Assembly (NCBI GenBank): GCA_023525975.1
Contig: CM042035.1
Span: forward strand, 24,168,001-24,232,000
From: Smallanthus sonchifolius
Lineage: Eukaryota; Streptophyta; Magnoliopsida; Asterales; Asteraceae
DNA: 64,000 nt
Direction: 5' to 3'
The notes below the pieces were generated by a model that made no database searches, was not told where the DNA came from, and was given only the letters and a program-made list of their open reading frames with translations. The first letter of the stretch is position 1; every line of letters begins with the position of its first letter. Made by a program: the position numbers and the translations under genes. Shown in pieces: positions 10,048 through 21,378 of the stretch.

Positions 10048-10167
10048 GGGGTTGCAACACGAGGACTTCCCAGGGGGTCACCCATCCTAGTACTACTCTC
10101 GCCCAAGCACGCTTAACTACGGAGTTCTGATGGGATCCGGTGCTTTAGTGCTGGTATGATCGCAACC
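10048..10167 (-). rRNA. 5S rRNA: 5S rRNA gene, copy 20 (C49T)
   Basis: Partner of copy 12, with the same partly B spacer. The spacer has a private change, GGACAAGCGC near 9923. Confidence 0.97.
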
Positions 10168-10557
10168 GAAATAACTCTTTCAGTCTATTACTTTATCCCC
10201 TTCCACACATGACTCATTTTTACTTGCATTCTCCTCTTGCGCGCGCGTTCCGCCTTACGTCAACACGTGCGTCACCCGCCGGCGAGCGTTTAGTTCTTAT
10301 ACTTCCTTGTACAAAACATATTCCCACGCTCACCCGGGGCGTAAGAATAATTGACTAGTATATGAAGACACACGTGTTCCACTCGACGTCTAAACGTGTG
10401 TCTCCCGCGATCGGGCGTTCCCCGACACGGACCCGCGCGCCCGAGTCTTTACTTACGTTGACCGTTTTTTGACAAAAACTTGTTACGCCCACGCCCGCTT
10501 GCAAAATAATCAACGGGTGACGTTGTTTTGAGTAAAAAAAAATAATTACTTAAAAAA

Positions 10558-10677
10558 GGGGTTGCAACACGAGGACTTCCCAGGGGGTCACCCATCCTAG
10601 TACTACTCTCGCCCAAGCATGCTTAACTGCGGAGTTCTGATGGGATCCGGTGCTTTAGTGCTGATATGATCGCAACC
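10558..10677 (-). rRNA. 5S rRNA: 5S rRNA gene, copy 21 (G58A, C14T)
   Basis: Partner of copy 13, including the altered -24 position. Confidence 0.98.
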
Positions 10678-11064
10678 GAAATAACTCTTTCATTCTATTA
10701 ATTTATCCCCTTCTACAAATGACTCATTTTTACTTGCATTCTCCTCTTGCGCGCGCGTTCCGCCTTACGTCAACACGTGCGTCACCCGCCGGCGAGCGTT
10801 TAGTTCTTATACTTCCTTGTACAAAACATATTCCCACGCTCACCCGAGGCGTAAGAATAATTGACTAGTATATGAAGACACACGTGTTCCACTCGACGTC
10901 TAACCGTGTGTCTCCCGCGATCGGGCGTTCCCCGACACGGACCCGCGCGCCCGAGTCTTTACGTACGTTAACCGTTTTTTGACAAAAACTCGTTACGCCC
11001 ACGTCCGCTTGCATAATAATCAACGGATGACGTTGTTTAGAGTAAAAAAAAATAAATTAAAAAA

Positions 11065-11184
11065 GAGGTTGCAACACGAGGACTTCCCAGGGGGTCACCC
11101 ATCCTAGTACTACTCTCGGCCAAGCACGCTTAACTGCGGAGTTCTGATTGGATCCGGTGCTTTAGTGCTGGTATGATCGCAACC
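11065..11184 (-). rRNA. 5S rRNA: 5S rRNA gene, copy 22 (C119T, G66C, C36A)
   Basis: Partner of copy 14; last gene of the 8-unit pair. 3' flank B. Confidence 0.98.
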
Positions 11185-11574
11185 GAAATAACTTTTTCAG
11201 TCTATTACTTTATCCCCTTCCACACATGACTCATTTTTACTTGCATTCTCCTCTTGCGCGCGCGTTCCGCCTTACGTCAACACGTGCGTCACCCGCCGGC
11301 GAGCGTTTAGTTCTTATACTTCCTTGTACAAAACATATTCCCACGCTCACCCGGGGCGTAAGAATAATTGACTAGTATATGAAGACACACGTGTTCCACT
11401 CGACGTCTAAACGTGTGTCTCCCGCGATCGGGCGTTCCCCGACACGGACCCGCGCGCCCGAGTCTTTACTTACTTTGACCGTTTTTTGACAAAAACTTGT
11501 TACGCCCACGCCCGCTTGCAAAATAATCAACGGGTGACGTTGTTTTGAGTAAAAAAAAATAATTACTTAAAAAA

Positions 11575-11694
11575 GGGGTTGCAACACGAGGACTTCCCAG
11601 GGGGTCACCCATCCTAGTACTACTCTCGCCCAAGCATGCTTAACTGCGGAGTTCTGATGGGATCCGGTGCTTTAGTGCTGATATGATCGCAACC
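11575..11694 (-). rRNA. 5S rRNA: 5S rRNA gene, copy 23 (G58A, C14T)
   Basis: Its 3' spacer belongs to the 8-unit block but the gene opens the 3-unit block, so the join lies about here. Confidence 0.98.
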
Positions 11695-12084
11695 GAAATA
11701 ACTCTTTCATTCTATTACTTTATCCCCTTCCACACATGACTCATTTTTACTTGCATTCTCCTCTTGCGCGCGCGTTCCGCCTTACGTCAACACGTGCGTC
11801 ACCCGCCGGCGAGCGTTTAGTTCTTATACTTCCTTGTACAAAACATATTCCCACGCTCACCCGGGGCGTAAGAATAATTGACTAGTATATGAAGATACAC
11901 GTGTTCCACTCGACGTCTAACCGTGTGTCTCCCGCGATCGGGCGTTCCCCGACACGGACCCGCGCGCCCGAGTCTTTACGTACGTTGACCGTTTTTTGAC
12001 AAAAACTTGTTACGCCCACGCCCGCTTGCAAAATAATCAACGGGTGACGTTGTTTTGAGTAAAAAAAAATAATTACTTAAAAAA

Positions 12085-12204
12085 GGGGTTGCAACACGAG
12101 GACTTCCCAGGGGGTCACCCATCCTAGTACTACTCTCGCCCAAGCACGCTTAACTGCGGATTTCTGATGGGATCCGGTGCTTTAGTGCTGGTATGATCGC
12201 AACC
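12085..12204 (-). rRNA. 5S rRNA: 5S rRNA gene, copy 24 (C44A)
   Basis: First C44A gene (loop C side of helix III). 5' flank reads CTAATACTT, a TATA-region change shared with copy 27. Its 3' spacer has a private GAAGATACAC. Confidence 0.98.
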
Positions 12205-12594
12205 GAAATAACTCTTTCATTCTAATACTTTATCCCCTTCCACACATGATTCATTTTTACTTGCATTCTCCTCTTGCGCGCGCGTTCCGCCTTACGTCAA
12301 CACGTGCGTCACCCGCCGGCGAGCGTTTAGTTCTTATACTTCCTTGTACAAAACATATTCCCACGCTCACCCGGGGCGTAAGAATAATTGACTAGTATAT
12401 GAAGACACACGTGTTCCACTTGACGTCTAACCGTGTGTCTCCCGCGATCGGGCGTTCCCCGACACGGACCCGCGCGCCCGAGTCTTTACGTACGTTGATC
12501 GTTTTTTGACAAAAACTTGTTACGCCCACGCCCGCTTGCAAAATAATCAACGGGTGACGTTGTTTTGAGTAAAAAAAAATAATTACTTAAAAAA

Positions 12595-12714
12595 GGGGTT
12601 GCAACACGAGGACTTCCCAGGGGGTCACCCATCCTAGTACTACTCTCGCCCAAGCACGCTTAACTGCGGAGTTCTGATGGGATTCGGTGCTTTAGTGCTG
12701 GTATGATCGCAACC
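12595..12714 (-). rRNA. 5S rRNA: 5S rRNA gene, copy 25 (G31A)
   Basis: G31A is expected to break the G31-C46 pair of helix III. Shared only with copy 28. 5' flank is the first -25T promoter. Confidence 0.97.
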
Positions 12715-13104
12715 GAAATAACTCTTTCAGTCTATTACATTATCCCCTTCCACACATAACTCATTTTTACTTGCATTCTCCTCTTACGCGCGCGTTCCGC
12801 CTTACGTCAACACGTGCGTCACCCGCCGGCGAGCGTTTAGTTCTTATACTTCCTTGTACAAAACATATTCCCACGCTCACCCGGGGCGTAAGAATAATTG
12901 ACTAGTATATGAAGACACACGTGTTCCACTCGACGTCTAACCGTGTGTCTCCCGCGATCGGGCGTTCCCCGACACGGACCCGCGCGCCCGAGTCTTTACG
13001 TACGTTGACCGTTTTTTGACAAAAACTTGTTACGCCCACGCCCGCTTGCAAAATAATCAACGGGTGACGTTGTTTTGAGTAAAAAAAAATAATTACTTAA
13101 AAAA

Positions 13105-13224
13105 GGGGTTGCAACACGAGGACTTCCCAGGGGGTCACCCATCCTAGTACTACTCTCGCCCAAGCATGCTTAACTGCGGAGTTCTGATGGGATCCGGTGC
13201 TTTAGTGCTGATATGATCGCAACC
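13105..13224 (-). rRNA. 5S rRNA: 5S rRNA gene, copy 26 (G58A, C14T)
   Basis: Opens the second 3-unit copy. Its 3' spacer has CTCTTACGCG, shared with copy 29. Confidence 0.98.
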
Positions 13225-13614
13225 GAAATAACTCTTTCATTCTATTACTTTATCCCCTTCCACACATGACTCATTTTTACTTGCATTCTCCTCTTGCGCG
13301 CGCGTTCCGCCTTACGTCAACACGTGCGTCACCCGCCGGCGAGCGTTTAGTTCTTATACTTCCTTGTACAAAACATATTCCCACGCTCACCCGGGGCGTA
13401 AGAATAATTGACTAGTATATGAAGACACACGTGTTCCACTCGACGTCTAACCGTGTGTCTCCCGCGATCGGGCGTTCCCCGACACGGACCCGCGCGCCCG
13501 AGTCTTTACGTACGTTGACCGTTTTTTGACAAAAACTTGTTACGCCCACGCCCGCTTGCAAAATAATCAACGGGTGACGTTGTTTTGAGTAAAAAAAAAT
13601 AATTACTTAAAAAA

Positions 13615-13734
13615 GGGGTTGCAACACGAGGACTTCCCAGGGGGTCACCCATCCTAGTACTACTCTCGCCCAAGCACGCTTAACTGCGGATTTCTGATGG
13701 GATCCGGTGCTTTAGTGCTGGTATGATCGCAACC
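13615..13734 (-). rRNA. 5S rRNA: 5S rRNA gene, copy 27 (C44A)
   Basis: Partner of copy 24, including the CTAATACTT 5' flank. Confidence 0.98.
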
Positions 13735-14124
13735 GAAATAACTCTTTCATTCTAATACTTTATCCCCTTCCACACATGATTCATTTTTACTTGCATTCTC
13801 CTCTTGCGCGCGCGTTCCGCCTTACGTCAACACGTGCGTCACCCGCCGGCGAGCGTTTAGTTCTTATACTTCCTTGTACAAAACATATTCCCACGCTCAC
13901 CCGGGGCGTAAGAATAATTGACTAGTATATGAAGACACACGTGTTCCACTTGACGTCTAACCGTGTGTCTCCCGCGATCGGGCGTTCCCCGACACGGACC
14001 CGCGCGCCCGAGTCTTTACGTACGTTGATCGTTTTTTGACAAAAACTTGTTACGCCCACGCCCGCTTGCAAAATAATCAACGGGTGACGTTGTTTTGAGT
14101 AAAAAAAAATAATTACTTAAAAAA

Positions 14125-14244
14125 GGGGTTGCAACACGAGGACTTCCCAGGGGGTCACCCATCCTAGTACTACTCTCGCCCAAGCACGCTTAACTGCGGA
14201 GTTCTGATGGGATTCGGTGCTTTAGTGCTGGTATGATCGCAACC
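14125..14244 (-). rRNA. 5S rRNA: 5S rRNA gene, copy 28 (G31A)
   Basis: Partner of copy 25; -25T. Confidence 0.97.
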
Positions 14245-14634
14245 GAAATAACTCTTTCAGTCTATTACATTATCCCCTTCCACACATAACTCATTTTTAC
14301 TTGCATTCTCCTCTTACGCGCGCGTTCCGCCTTACGTCAACACGTGCGTCACCCGCCGGCGAGCGTTTAGTTCTTATACTTCCTTGTACAAAACATATTC
14401 CCACGCTCACCCGGGGCGTAAGAATAATTGACTAGTATATGAAGACACACGTGTTCCACTCGACGTCTAACCGTGTGTCTCCCGCGATCGGGCGTTCCCC
14501 GACACGGACCCGCGCGCCCGAGTCTTTACGTACGTTGACCGTTTTTTGACAAAAACTTGTTACGCCCACGCCCGCTTGCAAAATAATCAACGGGTGACGT
14601 TGTTTTGAGTAAAAAAAAATAATTACTTAAAAAA

Positions 14635-14754
14635 GGGGTTGCAACACGAGGACTTCCCAGGGGGTCACCCATCCTAGTACTACTCTCGCCCAAGCATGCT
14701 TAACTGCGGAGTTCTGATGGGATCCGGTGCTTTAGTGCTGATATGATCGCAACC
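14635..14754 (-). rRNA. 5S rRNA: 5S rRNA gene, copy 29 (G58A, C14T)
   Basis: Opens the third, more divergent 3-unit copy. Confidence 0.98.
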
Positions 14755-15144
14755 GAAATAACTCTTTCATTCTATTACTTTATCCCCTTCCACACATGAC
14801 TCATTTTTACTTGCATTCTCCTCTTGCGCGCGCGTTCCGCCTTACGTCAACACGTGCGTCACCCGCCGGCGAGCGTTTAGTTCTTATACTTCCTTGTACA
14901 AAACATATTCCCACGCTCACCCGGGGCGTAAGAATAATTGACTAGTATATGAAGACACACGTGTTCCACTCGACGTCTAACCGTGTGTCTCCCGCGATCG
15001 GGCGTTCCCCGACACGGACCCGCGCGCCCGAGTCTTTACGTACGTTGACCGTTTTTTGACAAAAACTTGTTACGCCCACGCCCGCTTGCAAAATAATCAA
15101 CGGGTGACGTTGTTTTGAGTAAAAAAAAATAATTACTTAAAAAA

Positions 15145-15264
15145 GGGGTTGCAACACGAGGACTTCCCAGGGGGTCACCCATCCTAGTACTACTCTCGCC
15201 CAAGCACGCTTAACTGCGGATTTCTGATGGGATCCGGTGCTTTAGTGCTGGTATGATCGCAACC
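15145..15264 (-). rRNA. 5S rRNA: 5S rRNA gene, copy 30 (C44A)
   Basis: C44A with the ordinary -25A flank in place of the CTAATACTT seen in copies 24 and 27. Confidence 0.98.
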
Positions 15265-15654
15265 GAAATAACTCTTTCATTCTATTACTTTATCCCCTTC
15301 CACACATGATTCATTTTTACTTGCATTCTCCTCTTGCGCGCGCGTTCCGCCTTACGTCAACACGTGCGTCACCCGCCGGCGAGCGTTTAGTTCTTATACT
15401 TCCTTGTACAAAACATATTCCCACGCTCACCCGGGGCGTAAGAATAATTGACTAGTATATGAAGACACACGTGTTCCACTTGACGTCTAACCGTGTGTCT
15501 CCCGCGATCGGGCGTTCCCCGACACGGACCCACGCGCCCGAGTCTTTACGTACGTTGATCGTTTTTTGACAAAAACTTGTTACGCCCACGCTCGCTTGCA
15601 AAATAATCAACGGGTGACGTTGTTTTGAGTAAAAAAAAATAATTACTTAAAAAA

Positions 15655-15774
15655 GGGGTTGCAACACGAGGACTTCCCAGGGGGTCACTCATCCTAGTAC
15701 TACTCTCGCCCAAGCACGCTTAACTGCGGAGTTCTGATGGGATCCGGTGCTTTAGTGCTGGTATGATCGCAACC
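15655..15774 (-). rRNA. 5S rRNA: 5S rRNA gene, copy 31 (G86A)
   Basis: G86A is private and lies in the C box (GGATGGGTGA becomes GGATGAGTGA), so TFIIIA binding may be weakened. It holds the place taken by G31A in copies 25 and 28. Confidence 0.97.
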
Positions 15775-16163
15775 GAAATAACTCTTTCAGTCTATTACAT
15801 TATCCCCTTCCACACATAACTCATTTTTACTTACATTCTCCTCTTGCGCGCGCGTTCCGCCATACGTCAACACGTGCGTCACCCGCCGGCGAGCGTTTAG
15901 TTCTTATACTTCCTTGTACAAAACATATTCCCACGCTCACCCGGGGCGTAAGAATAATTGACTAGTATATGAAGACACACGTGTTCCACTCGACGTCTAA
16001 CCGTGTGTCTCCCGCGATCGGGCGTTCCCCGACAAGGACCCGCGCGCCCGAGTCTTAACGTACGTTGACCGTTTTTTGACAAAAACTTGTTACGCCCACG
16101 CCCGCTTGCAAAATAATCAACGGGTGACGTTGTTTTGAGTAAAAAAAATAATTACTTAAAAAA

Positions 16164-16283
16164 GGGGTTGCAACACGAGGACTTCCCAGGGGGTCACCCA
16201 TCCTAGTACTACTCTCGCCCAAGCACGCTTAACTGCGGATTTCTGATGGGATCCGGTGCTTTAGTGCTGGTATGATCGCAACC
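16164..16283 (-). rRNA. 5S rRNA: 5S rRNA gene, copy 32 (C44A)
   Basis: Unit 509 bp. Its 3' spacer has private CATACGTC and TCTTAACG marks. Confidence 0.98.
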
Positions 16284-16672
16284 GAAATAACTCTTTCATT
16301 CTATTACTTTATCCCCTTCCACACATGATTCATTTTTACTTGCATTCTCCTCTTGCGCGCGCGTTCCGCCTTACGTCAACACGTGCGTCACCCGCCGGCG
16401 AGCGTTTAGTTCTTATACTTCCATGTACAAAACATATTCCCACGCTCACCCGGGGCGTAAGAATAATTGACTAGTATATGAAGACACACGTGTTCCACTT
16501 GACGTCTAACCGTGTGTCTCCCGCGATCGGGCGTTCCCCGACACGGACCCGCGCGCCCGAGTCTTTACGTACGTTGATCGTTTTTTGACAAAAACTTGTT
16601 ACGCCCACGCTCGCTTGCAAAATAATCAACGGGTGACGTTGTTTTGAGTAAAAAAAATAATTACTTAAAAAA

Positions 16673-16792
16673 GGGGTTGCAACACGAGGACTTCCCAGGG
16701 GGTCACCCATCCTAGTACTACTCTCGTCCAAGCACGCTTAACTGCGGAGTTCTGATGGGATCCGGTGCTTTAGTGCTGGTATGATCGCAACC
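16673..16792 (-). rRNA. 5S rRNA: 5S rRNA gene, copy 33 (G66A)
   Basis: G66A, shared only with copy 35; a different change from the common G66C at the same site. -25T. Confidence 0.98.
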
Positions 16793-17182
16793 GAAATAAC
16801 TCTTTCAGTCTATTACATTATCCCCTTCCACACATAACTCATTTTTACTTGCATTCTCCTCTTGCGCGCGCGTTCCGCCTTACGTCAACACGTGCGTCAC
16901 CCGCCGGCGAGCGTTTAGTTCTTATACTTCCTTGTACAAAACATATTCCCACGCTCACCCGGGGCGTAAGAATAATTGACTAGTATATGAAGACACACGT
17001 GTTCCACTCGACGTCTAACCGTGTGTCTCCCGCGATCGGGCGTTCCCCGACACGGACCCGCGCGCCCGAGTCTTAACGTACGTTGACCGTTTTTTGACAA
17101 AAACTTGTTACGCCCACGCCCGCTTGCAAAATAATCAACGGGTGACGTTGTTTTGAGTAAAAAAAAATAATTACTTAAAAAA

Positions 17183-17302
17183 GGGGTTGCAACACGAGGA
17201 CTTCCCAGGGGGTCACCCATCCTAGTACTACTTTCGCCCAAGCACGCTTAACTGCGGAGTTCTGATGGGATCCGATGCTTTAGTGCTGGTATGATCGCAA
17301 CC
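17183..17302 (-). rRNA. 5S rRNA: 5S rRNA gene, copy 34 (G70A, C28T)
   Basis: First of 18 copies with this pair. G70A lies in the intermediate element. 3' flank A with TCTTAACG; -25A. Confidence 0.98.
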
Positions 17303-17691
17303 GAAATAACTCTTTCATTCTATTACTTTATCCCCTTCCACACATAACTCATTTTTACTTGCATTCTCCTCTTGCGCGCGCGTTCCGCCTTACGTCAACA
17401 CGTGCGTCACCCGCCGGCGAGCGTTTAGTTCTTATACTTCCTTGTACAAAACATATTCCCACGCTCACCCGGGGCGTAAGAATAATTGACTAGTATATGA
17501 AGACACACGTGTTCCACTCGACGTCTAAACGTGTGTCTCCCGCGATCGGGCGTTCCCCGACACGGACCCGCGCGCCCGAGTCTTTACGTACGTTGACCGT
17601 TTTTTGACAAAAACTTGTTACGCCCACGCTCGCTTGCAAAATAATCAACGGGTGACGTTGTTTTGAGTAAAAAAAATAATTACTTAAAAAA

Positions 17692-17811
17692 GGGGTTGCA
17701 ACACGAGGACTTCCCAGGGGGTCACCCATCCTAGTACTACTCTCGTCCAAGCACGCTTAACTGCGGAGTTCTGATGGGATCCGGTGCTTTAGTGCTGGTA
17801 TGATCGCAACC
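17692..17811 (-). rRNA. 5S rRNA: 5S rRNA gene, copy 35 (G66A)
   Basis: Partner of copy 33, 1019 bp away. The spacer on its left carries TAAACGTG where copy 33's has TAACCGTG. Confidence 0.98.
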
Positions 17812-18201
17812 GAAATAACTCTTTCAGTCTATTACATTATCCCCTTCCACACATAACTCATTTTTACTTGCATTCTCCTCTTGCGCGCGCGTTCCGCCTT
17901 ACGTCAACACGTGCGTCACCCGCCGGCGAGCGTTTAGTTCTTATACTTCCTTGTACAAAACATATTCCCACGCTCACCCGGGGCGTAAGAATAATTGACT
18001 AGTATATGAAGACACACGTGTTCCACTCGACGTCTAACCGTGTGTCTCCCGCGATCGGGCGTTCCCCGACACGGACCCGCGCGCCCGAGTCTTAACGTAC
18101 GTTGACCGTTTTTTGACAAAAACTTGTTACGCCCACGCCCGCTTGCAAAATAATCAACGGGTGACGTTGTTTTGAGTAAAAAAAAATAATTACTTAAAAA
18201 A

Positions 18202-18321
18202 GGGGTTGCAACACGAGGACTTCCCAGGGGGTCACCCATCCTAGTACTACTTTCGCCCAAGCACGCTTAACTGCGGAGTTCTGATGGGATCCGATGCTTT
18301 AGTGCTGGTATGATCGCAACC
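18202..18321 (-). rRNA. 5S rRNA: 5S rRNA gene, copy 36 (G70A, C28T)
   Basis: Partner of copy 34. Copies 57 and 78 stand 21 and 42 units further on. Confidence 0.98.
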
Positions 18322-18711
18322 GAAATAACTCTTTCATTCTATTACTTTATCCCCTTCCACACATAACTCATTTTTACTTGCATTCTCCTCTTGCGCGCGC
18401 GTTCCGCCTTACGTCAACACGTGCGTCACCCGCCGGCGAGCGTTTAGTTCTTATACTTCCTTGTACAAAACATATTCCCACGCTCACCCGGGGCGTAAGA
18501 ATAATTGACTAGTATATGAAGACACACGTGTTCCACTCGACGTCTAAACGTGTGTCTCCCGCGATCGGGCGTTCCCCGACACGGACCCGCGCGCCCGAGT
18601 CTTTACGTACGTTGACCGTTTTTTGACAAAAACTTGTTACGCCCACGCCCGCTTGCAAAATAATCAACGGGTGACGTTGTTTTGAGTAAAAAAAAATAAT
18701 TACTTAAAAAA

Positions 18712-18831
18712 GGGGTTGCAACACGAGGACTTCCCAGGGGGTCACCCATCCTAGTACTACTCTCGCCCAAGCATGCTTAACTGCGGAGTTCTGATGGGAT
18801 CCGGTGCTTTAGTGCTGATATGATCGCAACC
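18712..18831 (-). rRNA. 5S rRNA: 5S rRNA gene, copy 37 (G58A, C14T)
   Basis: Linked helix II pair; 3' flank A; matches copies 58 and 79 at 21-unit steps. Confidence 0.98.
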
Positions 18832-19221
18832 GAAATAACTCTTTCATTCTATTACTTTATCCCCTTCCACACATGATTCATTTTTACTTGCATTCTCCTC
18901 TTGCGCGCGCGTTCCGCCTTACGTCAACACGTGCGTCACCCGCCGGCGAGCGTTTAGTTCTTATACTTCCTTGTACAAAACATATTCCCACGCTCACCCG
19001 GGGCGTAAGAATAATTGACTAGTATATGAAGACACACGTGTTCCACTTGACGTCTAACCGTGTGTCTCCCGCGATCGGGCGTTCCCCGACACGGACCCGC
19101 GCGCCCGAGTCTTTACGTACGTTGATCGTTTTTTGACAAAAACTTATTACGCCCACGCCCGCTTGCAAAATAATCAACGGGTGACGTTGTTTTGAGTAAA
19201 AAAAAATAATTACTTAAAAAA

Positions 19222-19341
19222 GGGGTTGCAACACTAGGACTTCCCAGGGGGTCACCCATCCTAGTACTACTCTCGCCCAAGCACGCTTAACTGCGGAGTT
19301 CTGATGGGATCCGGTGCTTTAGTGCTGGTATGATCGCAACC
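19222..19341 (-). rRNA. 5S rRNA: 5S rRNA gene, copy 38 (C107A)
   Basis: C107A is private. The 5' flank has the rare TTTAAGTCT with -25T, shared with copies 59, 73 and 80. Confidence 0.97.
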
Positions 19342-19732
19342 GAAATAACTCTTTAAGTCTATTACATTATCCCCTTCCACACATAACTCATTTTTACTTG
19401 CATTCTCCTCTTGCGCGCGCGTTCCGCCTTACGTCAACACGTGCGTCACCCGCCGGCGAGCGTTTAGTTCTTATACTTCCTTGTACAAAACATATTCCCA
19501 CGCTCACCCGGGGCGTAAGAATAATTGACTAGTATATGAAGACACACGTGTTCCACTCGACGTCTAACCGTGTGTCTCCCGCGATCGGGCGTTCCCCGAC
19601 ACGGACCCGCGCGCCCGAGTCTTTACGTACGTTGACCGTTTTTTGACAAAAACTTGTTACGCCCACGCCCGCTTGCAAAATAATCAACGGGTGACGTTGT
19701 TTTGAGTAAAAAAAAAATAATTACTTAAAAAA

Positions 19733-19852
19733 GGGGTTGCAACACGAGGACTTCACAGGGGGTCACCCATCCTAGTACTACTCTCGCCCAAGCACGCTTA
19801 ACTGCGGAGTTCTGATGGGATCCGGTGCTTTAGTGCTAGTATGATCGCAACC
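19733..19852 (-). rRNA. 5S rRNA: 5S rRNA gene, copy 39 (G98T, C15T)
   Basis: C15T in helix II plus G98T in the C box, a pair found only here and in copy 48. The longer A-run gives a 511-bp unit. Opens the 9-unit repeat. Confidence 0.97.
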
Positions 19853-20242
19853 GAAATAACTCTTTCAGTCTATTACATTATCCCCTTCCACACATAACTC
19901 ATTTTTACTTGCATTCTCCTCTTGCGCGCGCGTTCCGCCTTACGTCAACACGTGCGTCACCCGCCGGCGAGCGTTTAGTTCTTATACTTCCTTGTACAAA
20001 ACATATTCTCACGCTCACCCGGGGCGTAAGAATAATTGACTAGTATATGAAGACACACGTGTTCCACTCGACGTCTAACCGTGTGTCTCCCGCGATCGGG
20101 CGTTCCCCGACACGGACCTGCGCGCCCGAGTCTTTACGTACGTTGACCGTTTTTTGACAAAAACTTGTTACGCCCACGCCCGCTTGCAAAATAATCAACG
20201 GGTGACGTTGTTTTGAGTAAAAAAAAATAATTACTTAAAAAA

Positions 20243-20362
20243 GGGGTTGCAACACGAGGACTTCCCAGGGGGTCACCCATCCTAGTACTACTTTCGCCCA
20301 AGCACGCTTAACTGCGGAGTTCTGATGGGATCCGATGCTTTAGTGCTGGTATGATCGCAACC
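20243..20362 (-). rRNA. 5S rRNA: 5S rRNA gene, copy 40 (G70A, C28T)
   Basis: 5' flank reads AAATATCTC instead of AAATAACTC, a mark shared with copies 44, 49 and 53. Confidence 0.98.
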
Positions 20363-20749
20363 GAAATATCTCTTTCATTCTATTACTTTATCCCCTTCCA
20401 CACATAACTCATTTTTACTTGCATTCTCCTCTTGCGCGCGCGTTCCGCCTTACGTCAACACGTGCGTCACCCGCCGGCGAGCGTTTAGTTCTTATACTTC
20501 CTTGTACAAAACATATTCCCACGCTCACCCGGGGCGTAAGAATAATTGACTAGTATATGAAGACACACGTGTTCCACTCGACGTCTAACCGTGTGTCTCG
20601 CGCGATCGGGCGTTCCCCGACACGGACCCGCGCGCCCGAGTCTTTACGTACGTTAACCGTTTTTTGACAAAAACTCGTTACGCCCACGTCCGCTTGCATA
20701 ATAATCAACGGATGACGTTGTTTAGAGTAAAAAAAAATAAATTAAAAAA

Positions 20750-20869
20750 GAGGTTGCAACACGAGGACTTCCCAGGGGGTCACCCATCCTATTACTACTC
20801 TCGGCCAAGCACGCTTAACTGCGGAGTTCTGATGGGATCCGGTGCTTTAGTGCTGGTATGATCGCAACC
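20750..20869 (-). rRNA. 5S rRNA: 5S rRNA gene, copy 41 (C119T, C78A, G66C)
   Basis: B-class gene with added C78A (GTACTA becomes GTAATA), shared with copies 45, 50 and 54. 3' flank B, 507-bp unit. Confidence 0.98.
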
Positions 20870-21258
20870 GAAATAACTCTTTCAGTCTATTACTTTATCC
20901 CCTTCCACACATGACTCATTTTTACTTGCATTCTCCTCTTGCGCGCGCGTTCCGCCTTACGTCAACACGTGCGTCACCCGCCGGCGAGCGTTTAGTTCTT
21001 ATACTTCCATGTACAAAACATATTCCCACGCTCACCCGGGGCGTAAGAATAATTGACTAGTATATGAAGACACACGTGTTCCACTTGACGTCTAACCGTG
21101 TGTCTCCCGCGATCGGGCGTTCCCCGACACGGACCCGCGCGCCCGAGTCTTTACGTACGTTGATCGTTTTTTGACAAAAACTTGTTACGCCCACGCTCGC
21201 TTGCAAAATAATCAACGGGTGACGTTGTTTTGAGTAAAAAAAATAATTACTTAAAAAA

Positions 21259-21378
21259 GGGGTTGCAACACGAGGACTTCCCAGGGGGTCACCCATCCTA
21301 GTACTACTCTCGCCCAAGCACGCTTAACTGCGGATTTCTGATGGGATCCGGTGCTTTAGTGCTGGTATGATCGCAACC
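21259..21378 (-). rRNA. 5S rRNA: 5S rRNA gene, copy 42 (C44A)
   Basis: 3' spacer carries CTTCCATGTAC and CACGCTCGC, shared with other genes of this block. 509-bp unit. Confidence 0.98.

Larger units (their letters stand above)
3435..11574 (-). repeat. 8-unit higher-order repeat, two tandem copies, period 4070 bp
   Basis: Copies 7-14 and 15-22 carry the same class order: C39T+C28T, A8G, G98T, G113C+C107T+C92T, majority, C49T, G58A+C14T, then C119T+G66C+C36A. Private markers repeat exactly 4070 bp apart, for example C39T (in GTTCTAATGG at 3511 and 7581), the spacer change TTCTACAAAT (6641 and 10711) and C36A (in GTTCTGATTG at 7071 and 11141). The breakpoint lies near copies 7 and 15, because the spacers on their left differ while those left of copies 15 and 23 agree. 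Confidence 0.93.
11575..15774 (-). repeat. 3-unit higher-order repeat, three tandem copies, period 1530 bp
   Basis: Copies 23-25, 26-28 and 29-31 run G58A+C14T, C44A, then G31A (G86A in the last). The first two share private spacer marks such as TCTAATACTT (12222 and 13752) and CTCTTACGCG (12781 and 14311). The third lacks some of these, so it is either older or partly converted. Confidence 0.9.
16284..18321 (-). repeat. 2-unit higher-order repeat, two tandem copies, period 1019 bp
   Basis: Copies 33-34 and 35-36 both run G66A then G70A+C28T. G66A occurs nowhere else in the window. Unit lengths (509 then 510) also repeat. Confidence 0.88.

Noticed and set aside
20664..20861. Plus-strand 65-codon open frame in B units (also 22699, 25245, 27280)
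   Set aside because: It runs antisense across the 5S gene, exists only where B-spacer changes remove stops, and resembles nothing I recognise.
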